A DNA stretch of 64,000 nt from Scatophagus argus (Eukaryota; Chordata; Actinopteri; Scatophagidae). The translations under genes were made by a program, and so were the position numbers. The stretch is taken from assembly GCF_020382885.2 (NCBI RefSeq), contig NC_058502.1:11745950-11809949 (forward strand), written 5' to 3'. Shown here in pieces: positions 1-11,947 of the stretch. The notes beneath the pieces were generated by a model, which had not been told where the DNA came from, made no database searches, and saw only the letters and a program-made list of their open reading frames with translations. Numbering within the stretch: position 1 is the stretch's first letter; every line of letters begins with the position of its first letter.

Positions 1-2
1 CG

Positions 3-158
3 GATGCGGTTCTCTTCGCCGTCTTGATGAGACAGATCAGGGAGCCTCGTACCACCACGCCCGGTGCAGATGTTGCTCTTTGGTGCGCGGAGCTCCTCTG
101 TACTCCTGGCACCGGGCCTTCCCCGGGCATCACGCCCGGTGAGGATGTCTTTGATTGA
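3..158 (+). other. Unassigned open frame cut by the left edge
   Basis: A frame is open from the first bases of the window to a TGA at 156-158 (51 codons). Its predicted peptide includes MRQIREPRTTTPG and later ITPGEDVFD. The stretch is clearly more GC-rich than the DNA that follows. It carries an imperfect direct repeat: an 18-base unit beginning cacgcccggtg at 56-73 recurs at 131-148, exactly 75 bases (25 codons) later. It could be the end of a terminal exon of a plus-strand gene lying to the left. It could equally be chance or a repeat fragment, because the minus strand is also open here. I recognise no family. Confidence 0.2.
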
Positions 159-2830
159 GAACGACGAAAAACTTAATGTCATGATTAAAATAAGCGCTCG
201 GATATTCCCCGCACTCTCGCTTGCAATTTATTTGGAGACATCAAGAGATCAGCACCTAAAGCAAAAGTCCTTACTGACTCGAACTTCTCATTGCCTCTTT
301 AATTGCTCTAATTTAATTGTGGTGAACTAAGTCCGGTCTTCTAATGACCAGACTACATCATGAACTGTAAAGTCTACGACAGTATTCTCAGCAGCTGCAC
401 GTTTACCTTTGATAGGCTGATTTCCCTGCCTGGTCCCTCCTTCGCACCGCCCAACTCCAAGCTGGTCTCTGTGCTCTGCTCTCTAACTGAGGACGAGGGA
501 CACTGATTTTTCACACGAAGTATTTCGCTTTGGGGAGCGCAATAATTACTTCATTTTAAAAATGTTGTCAGAGCTTGTTTAAGTATGTGGGGACGACGAG
601 AGTAATTAAACACTGTTGAGCATTTCAAATATTACCGTCAATATACATGACTTACAGACTCAGTGAGCATGTTGTCATCTAATCCTGCAAAACAGACCTC
701 TGGCAGACATTGTGTGTTTACCAAATATTAATTACAGCTAGACTAAAGCAGGTAAAACGTGTGCGTAAAGTTCGCCAAGCGTGCGTAAAACGCAGCTCAC
801 TGTCTGTAGTTTCAAGTGCTTCCACAATACCGCAGCCCTTTTCTACGTACAAGGCATATGGCAAATTTTACAGCACTCTGACAGGACAGAAATAGCTTTT
901 AAATCGCTATTTAATCTTAACAGCAATTGTGAATTTCAGCAGTTGTTTAGATTTATGCCTGACATCCTCAATATTTTCTAATCTTACGGTTGTGTATAGT
1001 AGCCTGAGATTTTGACATAATACTTGTTAATAAAAGAAAATGTCACTAAAAAACCGAGAGGACGTCCAGCCTTGTTGCTCAAACAGGTGAGCAGCGCCGC
1101 TGTGTGGTCGTGATGTCTGGTTTCCAAAGTTGAGTGCTGCGTAAATACAAAATATGGCAACTATGCAATTACACCTCCTCCCACCCTTCACTCTCGCAAA
1201 TGCATTACACAATCAACAGCCCTACTCTTCACTGACGAGACGTGGTGACAGATGCAGTGATCTGCCTCCTCTGTGTTGTTTTGTTTTCTTCTTCTGACTA
1301 AACAGAAATCTCTCAGATTGCCACAGAGCGCAGATCAGCTCCAGGGTGTCAAAACATGTCCGGATGGGAAACATTAAAGTTCTGGCACACTTACGTGTAT
1401 TCAATCCCCGAGATGTCATCACCACGATGACAAAATGTAACTTTTTAATGCTGTTTTGAAGTGTGACTTCTGAAATATAAATTGCCCCCAGATGCTGACT
1501 GGCAACCAGCAGGTCTGGTAAGAACATAATGAGAGTGTTTACTACTAGGGATAGTTTAATGAACCAGTGCAAAGTCACAGCCCCCCTTCTCGTTCCGGTC
1601 TAAGTGTTAGCTGTGTAAATTTTATACGGAGGAAACGAGAAATAAGGATAAGATTTTAATCTGTGTCCTATAAAGAATGCAAATGATTTTATCAAGGCGT
1701 AGCGACATGAATTAACTGTTGCAGCTGGTACAGAGGTGCTTGCAATTTGCATGACTTTATCTCCAATTATGTCAAGATAATGCAACAACATGAATAACTT
1801 ATGCCACAACAAGTACCAACAAAAAACATTTTGCTAATGTATTCAGCAAAAGCCATGTGGCTTCTTACTTACAACTGTTGCTATTCTGAATGAAGCCGAC
1901 TTTCATTCACTTATGAGCAGTCTGCCACCTTTATTAACTTGAGTCCAGATATTCTCCTATTTTCACCCAGTATACGGACATCATTCGGATCAGTCGTTAT
2001 AACTAATTAAAAGTCTACAGTCAGCAATTACTGAAAATATGATGATGATAAATGTGAGGAAAAAAAATATCTTCCTGTAACACACAAGAAAAATCATATT
2101 TAACTGGTGGTTTTGGGATGCATTAGTTGGCTTCAACCAGTCAAGCCAATTTTATTTATGTTGCGCAAAACCCCAAGTTTGTCTCAGACTTATTTACAGT
2201 CTGCCAAGACCCCTTCAAATTAATTTGAATTTTTCCAGAAGCCTACTTAAAATACCATTTTTGTCAAATTTCCCACTGAATTATATTGTTATAATATACT
2301 GGGTAAATTTCGAGATAATTCAGCTAAATTCCCAAACCCTTTTCCATGCCCATCTGATGCCATGTTGGAGGCCGAGACGACACCAAACGGGATTATTTTA
2401 CTCCCGCTTCTCCGCACACTTTTCTTCTCTATATTTGGGCCTTGATTCTTTTGTGAGCTCCTTGAGTGGTTGCCATTGGAGACTTTGTTTTGGGAAACTC
2501 CACGCCTAGCGCAGCGAAGAGCCGAGCTGCTATCTTTGGAAGCACGAGATAGCGATCGCAGCGCCTGTCAGAGCAGCAGTGGCCAGGCCGCGTCCCCAGG
2601 CATCGCCGTCCTGTCGCCAGCTCTATTTACACTAGTGACTCTGCAGCACTTAGAGCTGACACCAGGTATGTCCTACCGGCAGTGCAGTAGCCAGGGGAAG
2701 TGGCCAGTGAGGCTATCAGAGGAGACAAACACTCTGTTTACGTTGCCATTCATCTCCATTAATAGTGTCTGCGTATTCGATCGTGCCTCGAAGGTGAAGG
2801 TGTTTGCTTAAGTCCATCTCCTGTCAGCGG

Positions 2831-2870
2831 TGTGTATGTGTGTGTGTGAGAGAGAGAGAGAGAAAGAGAG
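2831..2870. repeat. TG/GA compound microsatellite
   Basis: A run of TG dinucleotides passes directly into a run of GA dinucleotides. Nothing else is supported here. Confidence 0.85.
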
Positions 2871-3787
2871 TCTAAATTGGTCATTATTATGATATAATCA
2901 TTATTAAATTTGTGGTAGGCAACCCTTAGACCCATTATTGTGATTATTATTGCATATATACAGCCATTGCTTTGTATATACATTTTTAAATTTGGAAATT
3001 ACATATGTCAGTGTCACGCATCGAGGAAGAGAAACTTTTCCAACAAAATTTATCATTCAGAGCTCTGTGAGTTTATTCTCTCTGTGGGTCCCGAGGATGT
3101 TGGCTGTCTGGTTAATGTCCATCTCTGAATCCTGACCGGACATTAGCTCGCCTCTAAATTCTCTCTGTTTCTGGTTCTCGTCTCAGACCCAAGTCTACCA
3201 CAAGCTTTCTCACAGGAAAAAAAATGCTCCCTTGGCTTGAGAAACGATTTGAGACGATGACAAACTACACATGTTAGCTTGAGAAATAAACTCAACATTG
3301 ATTTATTAAAATTTCCTACCCAATGAGCGTTCAAATGCAGCACGCGCGTTCAGACAAGGTCACAAACGTCCTACGGCGAGCAAACACGCACACTTTCACA
3401 CATCTATACGGTATTTGTTTAGTTTCCGTAAATGAACCAACAAATCAGGGCAAAAACACACACACAAAGCACAATTCAGTCACTTGTGCCATTCTTTTTG
3501 GTATATCATTTAATTTCATCGTCAGTGATCATTTTATTCGATTATGTAACTTGAGCTTAAAAACAGCCCTATTAGCCTTTGCAAAAGCGTCCGTTTAATT
3601 CGGGTCATACAGGCCACAGTTCATCGCACCCAGGTTTAAGGTTAAAAAAGGCTACAAGACAAAAACACGTCACACCGTTAAAACCTAAAAAACAAAACAT
3701 AATACTTTAGAAGACTGCGATGTGTAGAAACTGTGGTCCATATTGTAACTTTCTTGCAGCGAGTTTTATGGATGTAATTGAGCGGCC

Positions 3788-3857
3788 TTTATTATGCCTT
3801 TCCTTATGCAAAGATACGTGTGCTTGTATGAAAATGTCCAACCAATTTATCTTTATT
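3788..3857 (-). terminator. nkx2.3: Candidate poly(A) signals for nkx2.3
   Basis: Two AATAAA hexamers on the minus strand (TTTATT on plus, at 3852-3857 and 3788-3793) lie about 290-360 bases beyond the nkx2.3 stop codon. That gives a plausible short 3' UTR. Other AT-rich hexamers exist further on, so the real cleavage site is not established. Confidence 0.35.
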
Positions 3858-4147
3858 TTTTGAACCACAAAAGGCCTCATTACGCACAGTCTTTAACTGG
3901 CAACATTCAATTAGGCAAAGAAATACCCAACAGCAGGTTTTCTAAACGCTGTGGCTCAGAGAAAAATGCGCATACTAGAAATGTAGGTTTACATCTCAGT
4001 CAGCGGGATTTCCCCAAGGCCTGTCGTAAGTTGCGGTAAATTAGCCTACAGAGTTTTAAGTTGTGCTTTTAAATGCATCGAGTTGACATGCTGGAGTCCG
4101 TTCAGTCGTCCCACAGCAGTCTCTCCCAGCTGTGCGTAAAGACTGCG

Positions 4148-4794
4148 CTACCATGCCCGGATGCCCTGCAGAGTTCCTTGGCAGGGTGCGACGACTGGCC
4201 CTTGGGGCGCCGCCTGATTTTGCGTCTGTGCACCAAGGTTTCCCAAATTCATGTTCATAAAAGCATTAGCAGTGGTGTTGCTGGGCGGCAGAGCAGGTAA
4301 ACCCGAGTAAGTACACGAGTAAGTGTTAGTATACATCGAGTTGTTGTAGCTGTAGGCTGGGTAGCCGTTGTAGCTGTACGGGTTTGGAGCTCCCACTGTG
4401 TAAGAGGTGTTATAGTTCTGAGATCCAGTCAGACAAGGCCTCCCGTCCCGGACCAGCACCGGCACAGCCACCCTCCTGGGAGGCGGTGGTGGGTGGTGGT
4501 GGTGATGGTGATGACCTGCCATCTCCAGAGTCTTGTCCTGCCGCTGCCTTTTGCATTTGTACCTCCTGTTCTGGAACCAGATCTTGACTTGAGTGGAGGT
4601 GAGTTTCAGGGAGCTGGCCAGGTGCTCTCTCTCCGGGGCGGACAGGTAGCGCTGCTGCTTGAAGCGCCGCTCCAGCTCGAACACCTGAGCCTGGGAGAAG
4701 AGGACGCGGGGTTTCCTCCTGGTTCTCTGCTGCTTCGTGGCGGGTTTCTCCGAGTTTGGATCCTCACATTCACTGCGTAACGCACCGCAGCTTT
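4148..4794 (-). CDS. nkx2.3: nkx2.3 exon 2 with homeodomain and NK2-SD
   Basis: The acceptor is a pyrimidine-rich tract ending in cgcag. The exon carries the conserved SCGALRSE lead-in, the whole homeodomain, the NK2-specific domain and the C-terminal tail ending in GIRAW, with stop TAG at 4150-4148. The frame is continuous with exon 1. Confidence 0.95.
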
Positions 4795-6299
4795 CTGCGT
4801 GGAGAAGAAACGTTCAAGTGTACATCAAAGCTAAACAAGCTGATTTTTATATTTTGAAATATTCCTCCAAACATTGCATGAATTATTTATGTCATCACAC
4901 TGGTGTTCTCATTAATCTTATGAACTTTAAATTCCTAAATTTCTCGAAAAGTTAAAATAAATTAGATTTTTCACAGCAAATAATTTTGTTACATTTTTTT
5001 AAAAAATATATATAAATGAAATGATATTTCCACATAACTATTATTTACTATTACTCTTTTGCAAGTATTTAAATCAAACAGTGGTTTCAAAGGGGAATTA
5101 TGAGGTTAGTTAGGAGGAAACACGGAAAAATTATTCATCCGTGAAGTTAAGCCTAACAGTTTTCAGATCTTGAGAATGAAAGCTGAGGGTAAATGTTTTT
5201 TATAAACTATTGAGATTTCTGCCGATTTCTGCGTCGATTAAACGCACATTAATTTGGCTAAATCAGTTATTAAAAGTTTGGTGTTTTGCACATATTCTCT
5301 TAAGATGCATAGTTCAAAATACTTTAATCAGTACTCATGTAAACAACCCTCAAATGCCTACAAAATTCATGCACAGCAAATTAAGTATCTGGCAGCTAAT
5401 GAATAGCATAGAACAATACCACCTCCGTCTGTTGTGGGTGTTCATTGTGCAAGGTGTGGCAGGCGTGTTTCCTTCCAAATTATAACAACATTACAGGAAA
5501 GTTTGCAAAACAATTAAAAGAGTACATACATATATATTATTCGAACTGTATTAGCAAAACCCACTTCAGTGCAGCATCAGTAACTTATTACCTCTGTGTG
5601 TGTGTGTGTGTGTGTGTAACTGGTGAACGTTTTACAGTCACTTACACTTGAATCTAAAAAAATTATATCTTGTCAGTTGGCATTAATTATTTCTCCAGAA
5701 ATATTCATTTAAGTCAGTGTAGATGTTTTCCCCCTAACAATCAAATATTTTAAAGTATGGCCTCATGCACTCATGATTCTGATTTTCTCTTCTGTAATCA
5801 CTGACCTTTTGTTCAGGCTATAAGTTAGGCAGTTTCCATTAAAAACGACAGTGATCATCATCACCAGTCTCACTCACTGTTGGATGAACACAAAGGCTGT
5901 GTAGGCCTACTCACTGCTGTCTTGGTCCTCCTGCTCGGTCTCCAGCCGGAGGTCTGCAGAGTGGTTTTGGTTGCCGTACATCTCCACCGGCAGACCGGAC
6001 TCCGACAGTCGGTCCTGTACCGTCAGCGTGTTGAGGTACGACATCCTCTCCTCGCTCTCCGACGCGCCGGAGCTGATGGGGCTTGGACTGTCCCTACCTG
6101 CCAACATGCAGGAGGGCGGTGAATGAGAGCGGAAAGGTTTGTTTGGGCAAACTCCCGGCTGTGACAGCGCGCCAGAAAGACCGAAGCACGAGATCAACTG
6201 GAGCTGGTGCTGCTGAGATTGTTGCTGCAACTCTAACTTCAGAATGTCCTTCACAGAAAAAGGCGTTGTGGAAGAAGTTATGAGCGGACTGGGAAGCAT
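4148..6299 (-). CDS. nkx2.3: Homeobox protein Nkx2.3, complete, 2 exons
   Basis: This is an NK2-class homeodomain transcription factor. In vertebrates NKX2-3 acts in the nucleus of pharyngeal, gut and splenic mesenchyme. The coding sequence joins 6299-5915 and 4794-4148 to give 343 aa, the usual size for the family. Seen in the sequence are a Tinman repressor motif at residues 12-22 ([11 protein letters not shown]), a homeodomain at about 154-213 ending [14 protein letters not shown] with the NK2-specific Tyr54 at residue 207, and the NK2-specific domain at 235-249 ([12 protein letters not shown]). A Tyr/Asn-rich C-terminus follows. The seven-His, five-Pro run at 223-234 lies between the homeodomain and the NK2-specific domain. 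The start was set at the ATG of MLPSP, which sits just before the Tinman motif as in the family. Nkx2.5 is less likely, because synteny with got1 and cnnm1 fits Nkx2.3. Confidence 0.95.
4795..5914 (-). other. nkx2.3: nkx2.3 intron 1
   Basis: This 1.1-kb GT-AG intron is AT-rich and contains a TG microsatellite at 5594-5617. No other feature is seen. Confidence 0.9.
5594..5617. repeat. TG microsatellite
   Basis: About twelve TG units lie inside the nkx2.3 intron. Confidence 0.9.
5915..6299 (-). CDS. nkx2.3: nkx2.3 exon 1
   Basis: It encodes residues 1-128 plus one base, from the MLPSP start through the Tinman motif and a Gln/Ser-rich and acidic linker. The donor GTGAGT follows position 5915. 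The split codon (a + aa) restores a lysine at residue 129. Confidence 0.92.
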
Positions 6300-6655
6300 T
6301 ATTACCACCAACACCGAGATGACAGATAACAAATCGTCAGCAGGCCCAAAATTGAACCAATTTGTCTCCGGACGGCGCGTAAAAGAAGGAAATACCCCTT
6401 GCGTAAGCGTGAAGAATGGTCGCGCACTGCCTGTTTTTCATGTAGACCTTGGACGACTGGCTTTCTTTCAGCTGTGACATCCCTCTCCTTTGGCTATGTG
6501 TCTATGGCCGGAGGGCTGAGAGAGAAAGAGAGGGAGAGGTCGATCCTGTTTGGTTGGCTGAATTCAGTTATCTAGAGAAAGAGCTGGGTCAGCCAAGATG
6601 CTGTCCTCTCCCTTTCAGTGACGTTCCTGCAGCGGGGGAGGGACTGAGTCAGCCT

Positions 6656-6707
6656 GCCTCTCTCTCTCCCTCCCTCTCTCCCTCCCTCTCCCTCTCTCTC
6701 TCTCTCT
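6656..6707. repeat. CT-rich tract upstream of nkx2.3
   Basis: A (CTCC/CT)n polypyrimidine tract on the plus strand reads as GA-rich on the nkx2.3 coding strand. It lies about 360-410 bases upstream of the nkx2.3 start codon, where it could fall in the promoter or 5' UTR. A regulatory role is only inferred from position. Confidence 0.8.
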
Positions 6708-9700
6708 GTAGGTGTGTGTCTGTCAGGAAGACCAACAGGCCTAATTTATGAAATAATATTAACACCACCAACTCCTCTCAGACTGTTAAAGGTGTTAAAG
6801 GTAAGGACGTTTTTTTTTTGTACCGCATGCTTTTTGTGTTCGCAGCGGAAAACAAGAAGTATAATACAAATAGTAAATAGCATATAATAATAGTTTTAAA
6901 ACTAAATAGTAAAATCTCAAAAACCCACAATTGAATGTAAGTTTATCCTGTAACTCAGTAACAGCATTTATCATCGCGCTGTCTCTGCTGAATGGCCCCA
7001 CGACTTCACAGCTCTTCCCATCATCACTGCGGCCGTTTTAAGATTAGCCATATCTTCTTTTCCTGTCTCGGCAATCCATGGATAAGATAATATGTCGCAA
7101 CTGTGGGAAATGAGATAAAATTGGCAACCCTAAGAGGCTTGAAGAATATATTATATTTAGTTCTTTGTTTATGTCTCCTCTATTTGAGAAAGTTGCATTT
7201 TTTTCCCCCTACGATTTGGCCACGATGATGCTTTTCCGTTGACACTGGGTCAGTATTTAAGAAAAAAGGTCCTCAGTGAAATATTAAAAGACCAAAAGGC
7301 AGTTTGCTCAGCTGAAATTATTCGTTTTAAGTGCAGAAGTTAATACAAGTAACGAAAAGGCATGTCCCTGCAAAATAGTTGAAATTTAATTCAATTGACT
7401 GTTTTAATCCCCGTTTAAAAGCAATGCCACAATACTGAGAATAATAATAACTTTAAAATATATAAAAAAAACAGGTATTATCAGAAAATTTTCTTTCTGT
7501 TGGGTGTAGCCGATAACTCCATCAACACGAGTCACAGCTTCCCACTGTTCCCGACGTGTGTTGTCTTATTTAATAAATGGTAAACACGTGAAATCCCTCT
7601 TAATCTCTCTTTAGGTTTACCCCTGCGCCAAAGGGCAAACACGCTGAAACGGGACACCTCTCTCCTGGTCGCCTATCTGTGGCCAAGTGCAGGCGCCAGG
7701 GTCTGAAGGCCCATTGCTCCTAAACAGTGTGGAAAGAAAAGGAGGCCATGCCGACATAATCTCATCCGCTCACCATCAACAAGGCGCTGTTTAGATTAGG
7801 ACTGCGTCTTCTCCTCTTCTGGAGAGCCCCGTCTTTAAAATGGACCATTTAAGTGGAGGGGGGGAACGCAGGGAAAGGAGGAGTAGGACATGAGACTTTT
7901 TGAGAGCAATTTCTAGTGTGTTCACGCAAAAACAAATGCAGATTATTTTTTATGGTCGGTTGACACCTCTGAAAACAAGTTTTATAATCCCTCTCAAGAT
8001 TCACATGTAAGGACAACCATTGGTCATTTTCACGCCACCCATGGTGATTTTGCATCGAGTTCTGTGGAATTCATGAAGACTAAAGCGGAATGTATTGGCT
8101 CGTAAAAATACTCAGAACGGCAATAAATCTGGTCAAGTTGTTTCCCAAATATTTAGCCAGTCCTGTTTATTGTGTGCGATGATTCAGAGACAACAGACCA
8201 AACACAGAAATCAGAGTTCGCCGCATAATGATGACGATGAACTGACTAATTTGACATTGCCCAAGTGCAGTTTCTCGCTAAATGAGACTATGGCTGAAAA
8301 TTACAACAGAAAACCCTGCAAATGCGACACAATCTCACATCATCATCAGGTTTTTAAGAAAATTCACTCTCCACAGGCCGACAGACTCAGCGCTCAGCCC
8401 ACAGACGCACGCTCATGGCGCAATTAGCCTTTCAAGCCTGAACAACGCACGGTCGCGCGCACAGCCTCGCGAGTCCTCAACTGACCATCACCAGAGGTCT
8501 TCGCGTGCCACCGGCCAGCCCAGAGGTGGCCAAGCAGAGAAGCGTGTTTACGGAGCGGAAGAGCCTGTTTCCTGCCTGTAACAAAACCCAGACTCCCACA
8601 GAGTGTCAAGAAGCTGCTCGGTGCTGAATGCGACTCTCCAATACATCATCTTCATTTCAGAATCATCGTGATAAGCTGGGTGAGGTCAGGTCCACAGCAG
8701 AGGTCAGCACGGAGAGGCTGCAGAGCCCTGAACAGTTTTTTGCTGGACACTAAACAAAGAGAATGGACAAAATGACTAAATAAAAACACACTTTCCACCT
8801 ACACAGAAGTCAAATATTTCAACCATTCCCATCAATTCACTTTCTGGTGAGTTCTTCAAAGCTGGTGGCTTGCCAGGCGGTGCTGAACATGTTTCTTCTT
8901 GCTCACCCCCACATACACACCTTCTTCTCTCCATATCACTGGCAGGCTAACCTGTTGGAGCAGTGTCCTCTCTGCAGAGTGGCAGGTGTATGGACATATC
9001 AGTGTTTGGGTGTTTGAAGGCAAAATCAATCCATTCTGAGATGTAGTGTTGAATCTTCACTAAAGACGAGCAGAGCCCTGAACACAGAATGGACCTTTAA
9101 TGACTTGGTAATGACTGCAATTATCTTTCCCCCCTGTGGTCTCTGCTCCTTTAAAGCCAAGAGGCGATTGGTATCTGACGGTTTCACCACAGTCATAAAC
9201 TCTGTATAAAGAAAGCATCAACACTTTGAGTGTGTATGTTTGTGTGGGTGCATTGTACAAGCTTTGAGTAGCATATGTGTGTGTGCACTGAAAGAAAGGG
9301 ATGTGTGTTGTTATGACTTGACAGAGGTTTGTAGAGCGGCACTTAACATCTTTCTACAAAGGAGCTGGTTGTTTACAGGTGTTACTACAACAGCCTAGAT
9401 GTGTGATGAGGAAGCCAAAGAATGATTATCCATTTGTCTTGCAGTGCTTATGATAAGCTAGTAACAACAATAGATTGTAACATTAGGAAAATAGATTAGC
9501 TCAAGTGTCTCTGCACGAGCTTTTTTCCATGTGTGTGAGTCCAAAAGTGTCTACTGGAGGTCTAATATGGTGTGATAGCTTTTCCCCATAATACTGCCAC
9601 AGGAAAACATGTAGTGTGGAAGTGATGAGCACATGTGAGTTAAAAAAAACAAACAAACAAAAAAGGAGCATAATGCACTTTCCTTTTCTTTCACGGTCAT

Positions 9701-11564
9701 CTGCAGGAATGGCATAGGACCAAACTGTTGTGTGTCAGGAATGGCTCAGCTGCTCTGGGTCCAGGAAGGTGAGTCTTATCAGCAGTCCATGTGATGGTGT
9801 CAGTAGCCAGGGCCCAGACTGTGCTATTGTGCCCCTGCCTTGGCCCGAGTGACGGATGACAGCGCCTTCTCCCTGGAGGAAATGAGGAGGCCAGTGGCGA
9901 GCCCGGGGGCCAGATTTTTAGCAAAACCCTGTTCACACCCGCTCACACCTCAGTTCTGAAAGTGCCAAATATTCCACAATGGCGAGCCTGAGGTGATAGC
10001 TAACTTGGATGGCTCAACAGTCCCTCAGGGCTCCTTGTGTTAACCAGGCTAAGAAAAAGATAGCCTAATTGGGTAGCTTGTTTCAAACACTGTGAGAGGG
10101 GGGTGTGTTTGAGAACCAAAAGCCCTGTTCTGTGTGTATCAAGGGCCTAACCTTGAGAGCATGAAAGGAGGAAGTGAGGTTAGGCCAGTCTGGGTTCCCT
10201 GCCCTTTGCCCTCCCTTGGGTCTCATAAATTAGCTTGCTGTAATTCTCTCCCAGACGTCCTTGCCCCAGCAGGTGTGTGTTTGTATATATGAGCGCTAAC
10301 AGGGGGATGTAAGAGCTGTAATGTGTGTGATCTACGGTGTTGGGAATGTAGTTTGGGAGGAAACATGCAACCTAAATATGCTTATCCTCCCTGCTGCCAC
10401 ACGGGCCATGCAGATAAAGACGCTGCAGGGAGGTGGACTCTCGCCGAATAAGATGTGTGGGCCTTCACTGTTCCATGTTGCTTCTCGTATGTTCTGTCCC
10501 ACTTGGTTGATTACAAAAATATTAAAAATATCAAAAGGTTGAATCAAGTTCATGTTGCTACCAGAGGGACGTTTTCGGACTTGCTGAGACAGTAATGGTT
10601 CTCTTGGGAAAGAGATTGTTGCTGTAAAATAAAAGCATGCATGCATCCTGGCTTCAGGAGGTAAACATCCTTAAGAGAAAATGCTACTGTCCCTCTAGCA
10701 GCCATGGTGGTATCCTTGTCAAAGTGACAGTTTGTTTTGGCCAAACTCAGACTTCATATGAATAAAGTTCCATTTTTGTAAATAATTAATAAACTGTGTC
10801 ACTGAGCAGCGCAGTCCTGCCTTGCTGTTGATAACGGTCGTCGTTGCTAATGCCGTAGTTCAGATTGAAAGTCAGTGCAAAGAACAGGGAGTCTGTCCTT
10901 CAGCTGGAGGACTTTGATCCAGGCCCCGGTGTTAGCAGGCATCCGCCCTCATAGAGAAATTGAGTCCCAGTTGTGTAGTCGAACCTGACCTCTGACCCCT
11001 CTGTGAATGGGAGAATGAAATCAGACGATCTCTCTGTGTGGATTAATGAAATATCACATGACTAGAGATCGTGGTTTCTTGTCACCCATCATTTTTGTGG
11101 CAGTTTGCTTTATGTAGACAAAAAATAAGCAGCCTGAGTAAAAATTCAGACATGAGTCTTCCACTTCCTGTCTTTGTTTCTTTGCATGCATATTTGTATA
11201 AAGCTGGGGTCTGGAAGGCCTGAGTTGGCCAGAAGACAACATCAATCAATTACAAAAGCACACTGTAGACCTTGTGTTTGAGGTTCCACCCAGACTTATG
11301 GGGTAAAGGCCATATCAGTGAGACACAGCGAGTGATAAACATATTAGCAGACCTTCAAAGATATCATCATACTTGTCAAAAATGATGAACAATGTCAAAT
11401 CTTAGATCAAATATGTTCATTATACCCTTCTTAAAAATGTACAGTAGGCAAGTCAAAGAAGACACTTCATAGTTTGTTTCTGGTTTACTCTGCCCAAGTG
11501 CAGTTTGGTTTACTCCGGTCTACTTTTTTTTAAAAAAAGGCATTCTCATTGAAATCGATCATTA

Positions 11565-11947
11565 TTATTTAAAGTTGTTCTACATTTTGGGAAATATGCT
11601 GATTTGTTTTCTGGATAAGATTAGATGAAAACATTGTTACTGTCATGTCTGTTGCATAAACATAATGCCGCCTGTACATCCAGTGTAGCTGGTTAGCTTA
11701 GCGTACCACAAAGACTGATGATGGCAGGGAAACAGTTACCCTGGCTCTGTCTCATGGTAACTGAATCCCTAACAAAGCCACAACTTGCTGTTAGCCAAGC
11801 TCGCAGCTTCCTGCTTTGTGCTAAGCTAAGCTAACCAGCAGCTGACTGCATTGCTAGATATGAAAGTGGTATCAGTCTTTTCATTATCACCAAGGTAAAG
11901 AAAATGAAAAGAGAAGTATTTCCCATAATGTTGAATTATTCCTTTAG
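11565..11947. mobile_element. MITE-like element with nested inverted repeats
   Basis: The left arm (from about 11570, containing cattttgggaaatatgctga) matches the reverse complement of the right arm (11885-11947, ending ttgaattattcctttag) over about 45 bases. A second, internal inverted pair is formed by agctggttagcttagc at 11688-11703 and gctaagctaagctaacc at 11820-11836. There is no coding capacity. I recognise the pattern (gctggttagcttagcttagcac with gggaaatacgct-type ends) as a short element dispersed in percomorph fish genomes. Its superfamily is not settled by this copy. Confidence 0.65.

Larger units (their letters stand above)
1..4147. other. 3' flank of nkx2.3, mostly non-coding
   Basis: Apart from a short open frame at the left edge and likely 3' UTR of nkx2.3 next to 4147, I see no exon with recognisable homology here. 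In human the next gene on this side of NKX2-3 is SLC25A28 (from memory), but no mitochondrial-carrier sequence is visible. The interval is AT-rich, with a TG/GA microsatellite at 2831-2870. Confidence 0.6.

Noticed and set aside
1222..1578. 118-codon minus-strand open frame near the left end
   Set aside because: It has a low-complexity Lys-rich centre, no recognisable domain, no splice context and base composition like the surrounding non-coding DNA.
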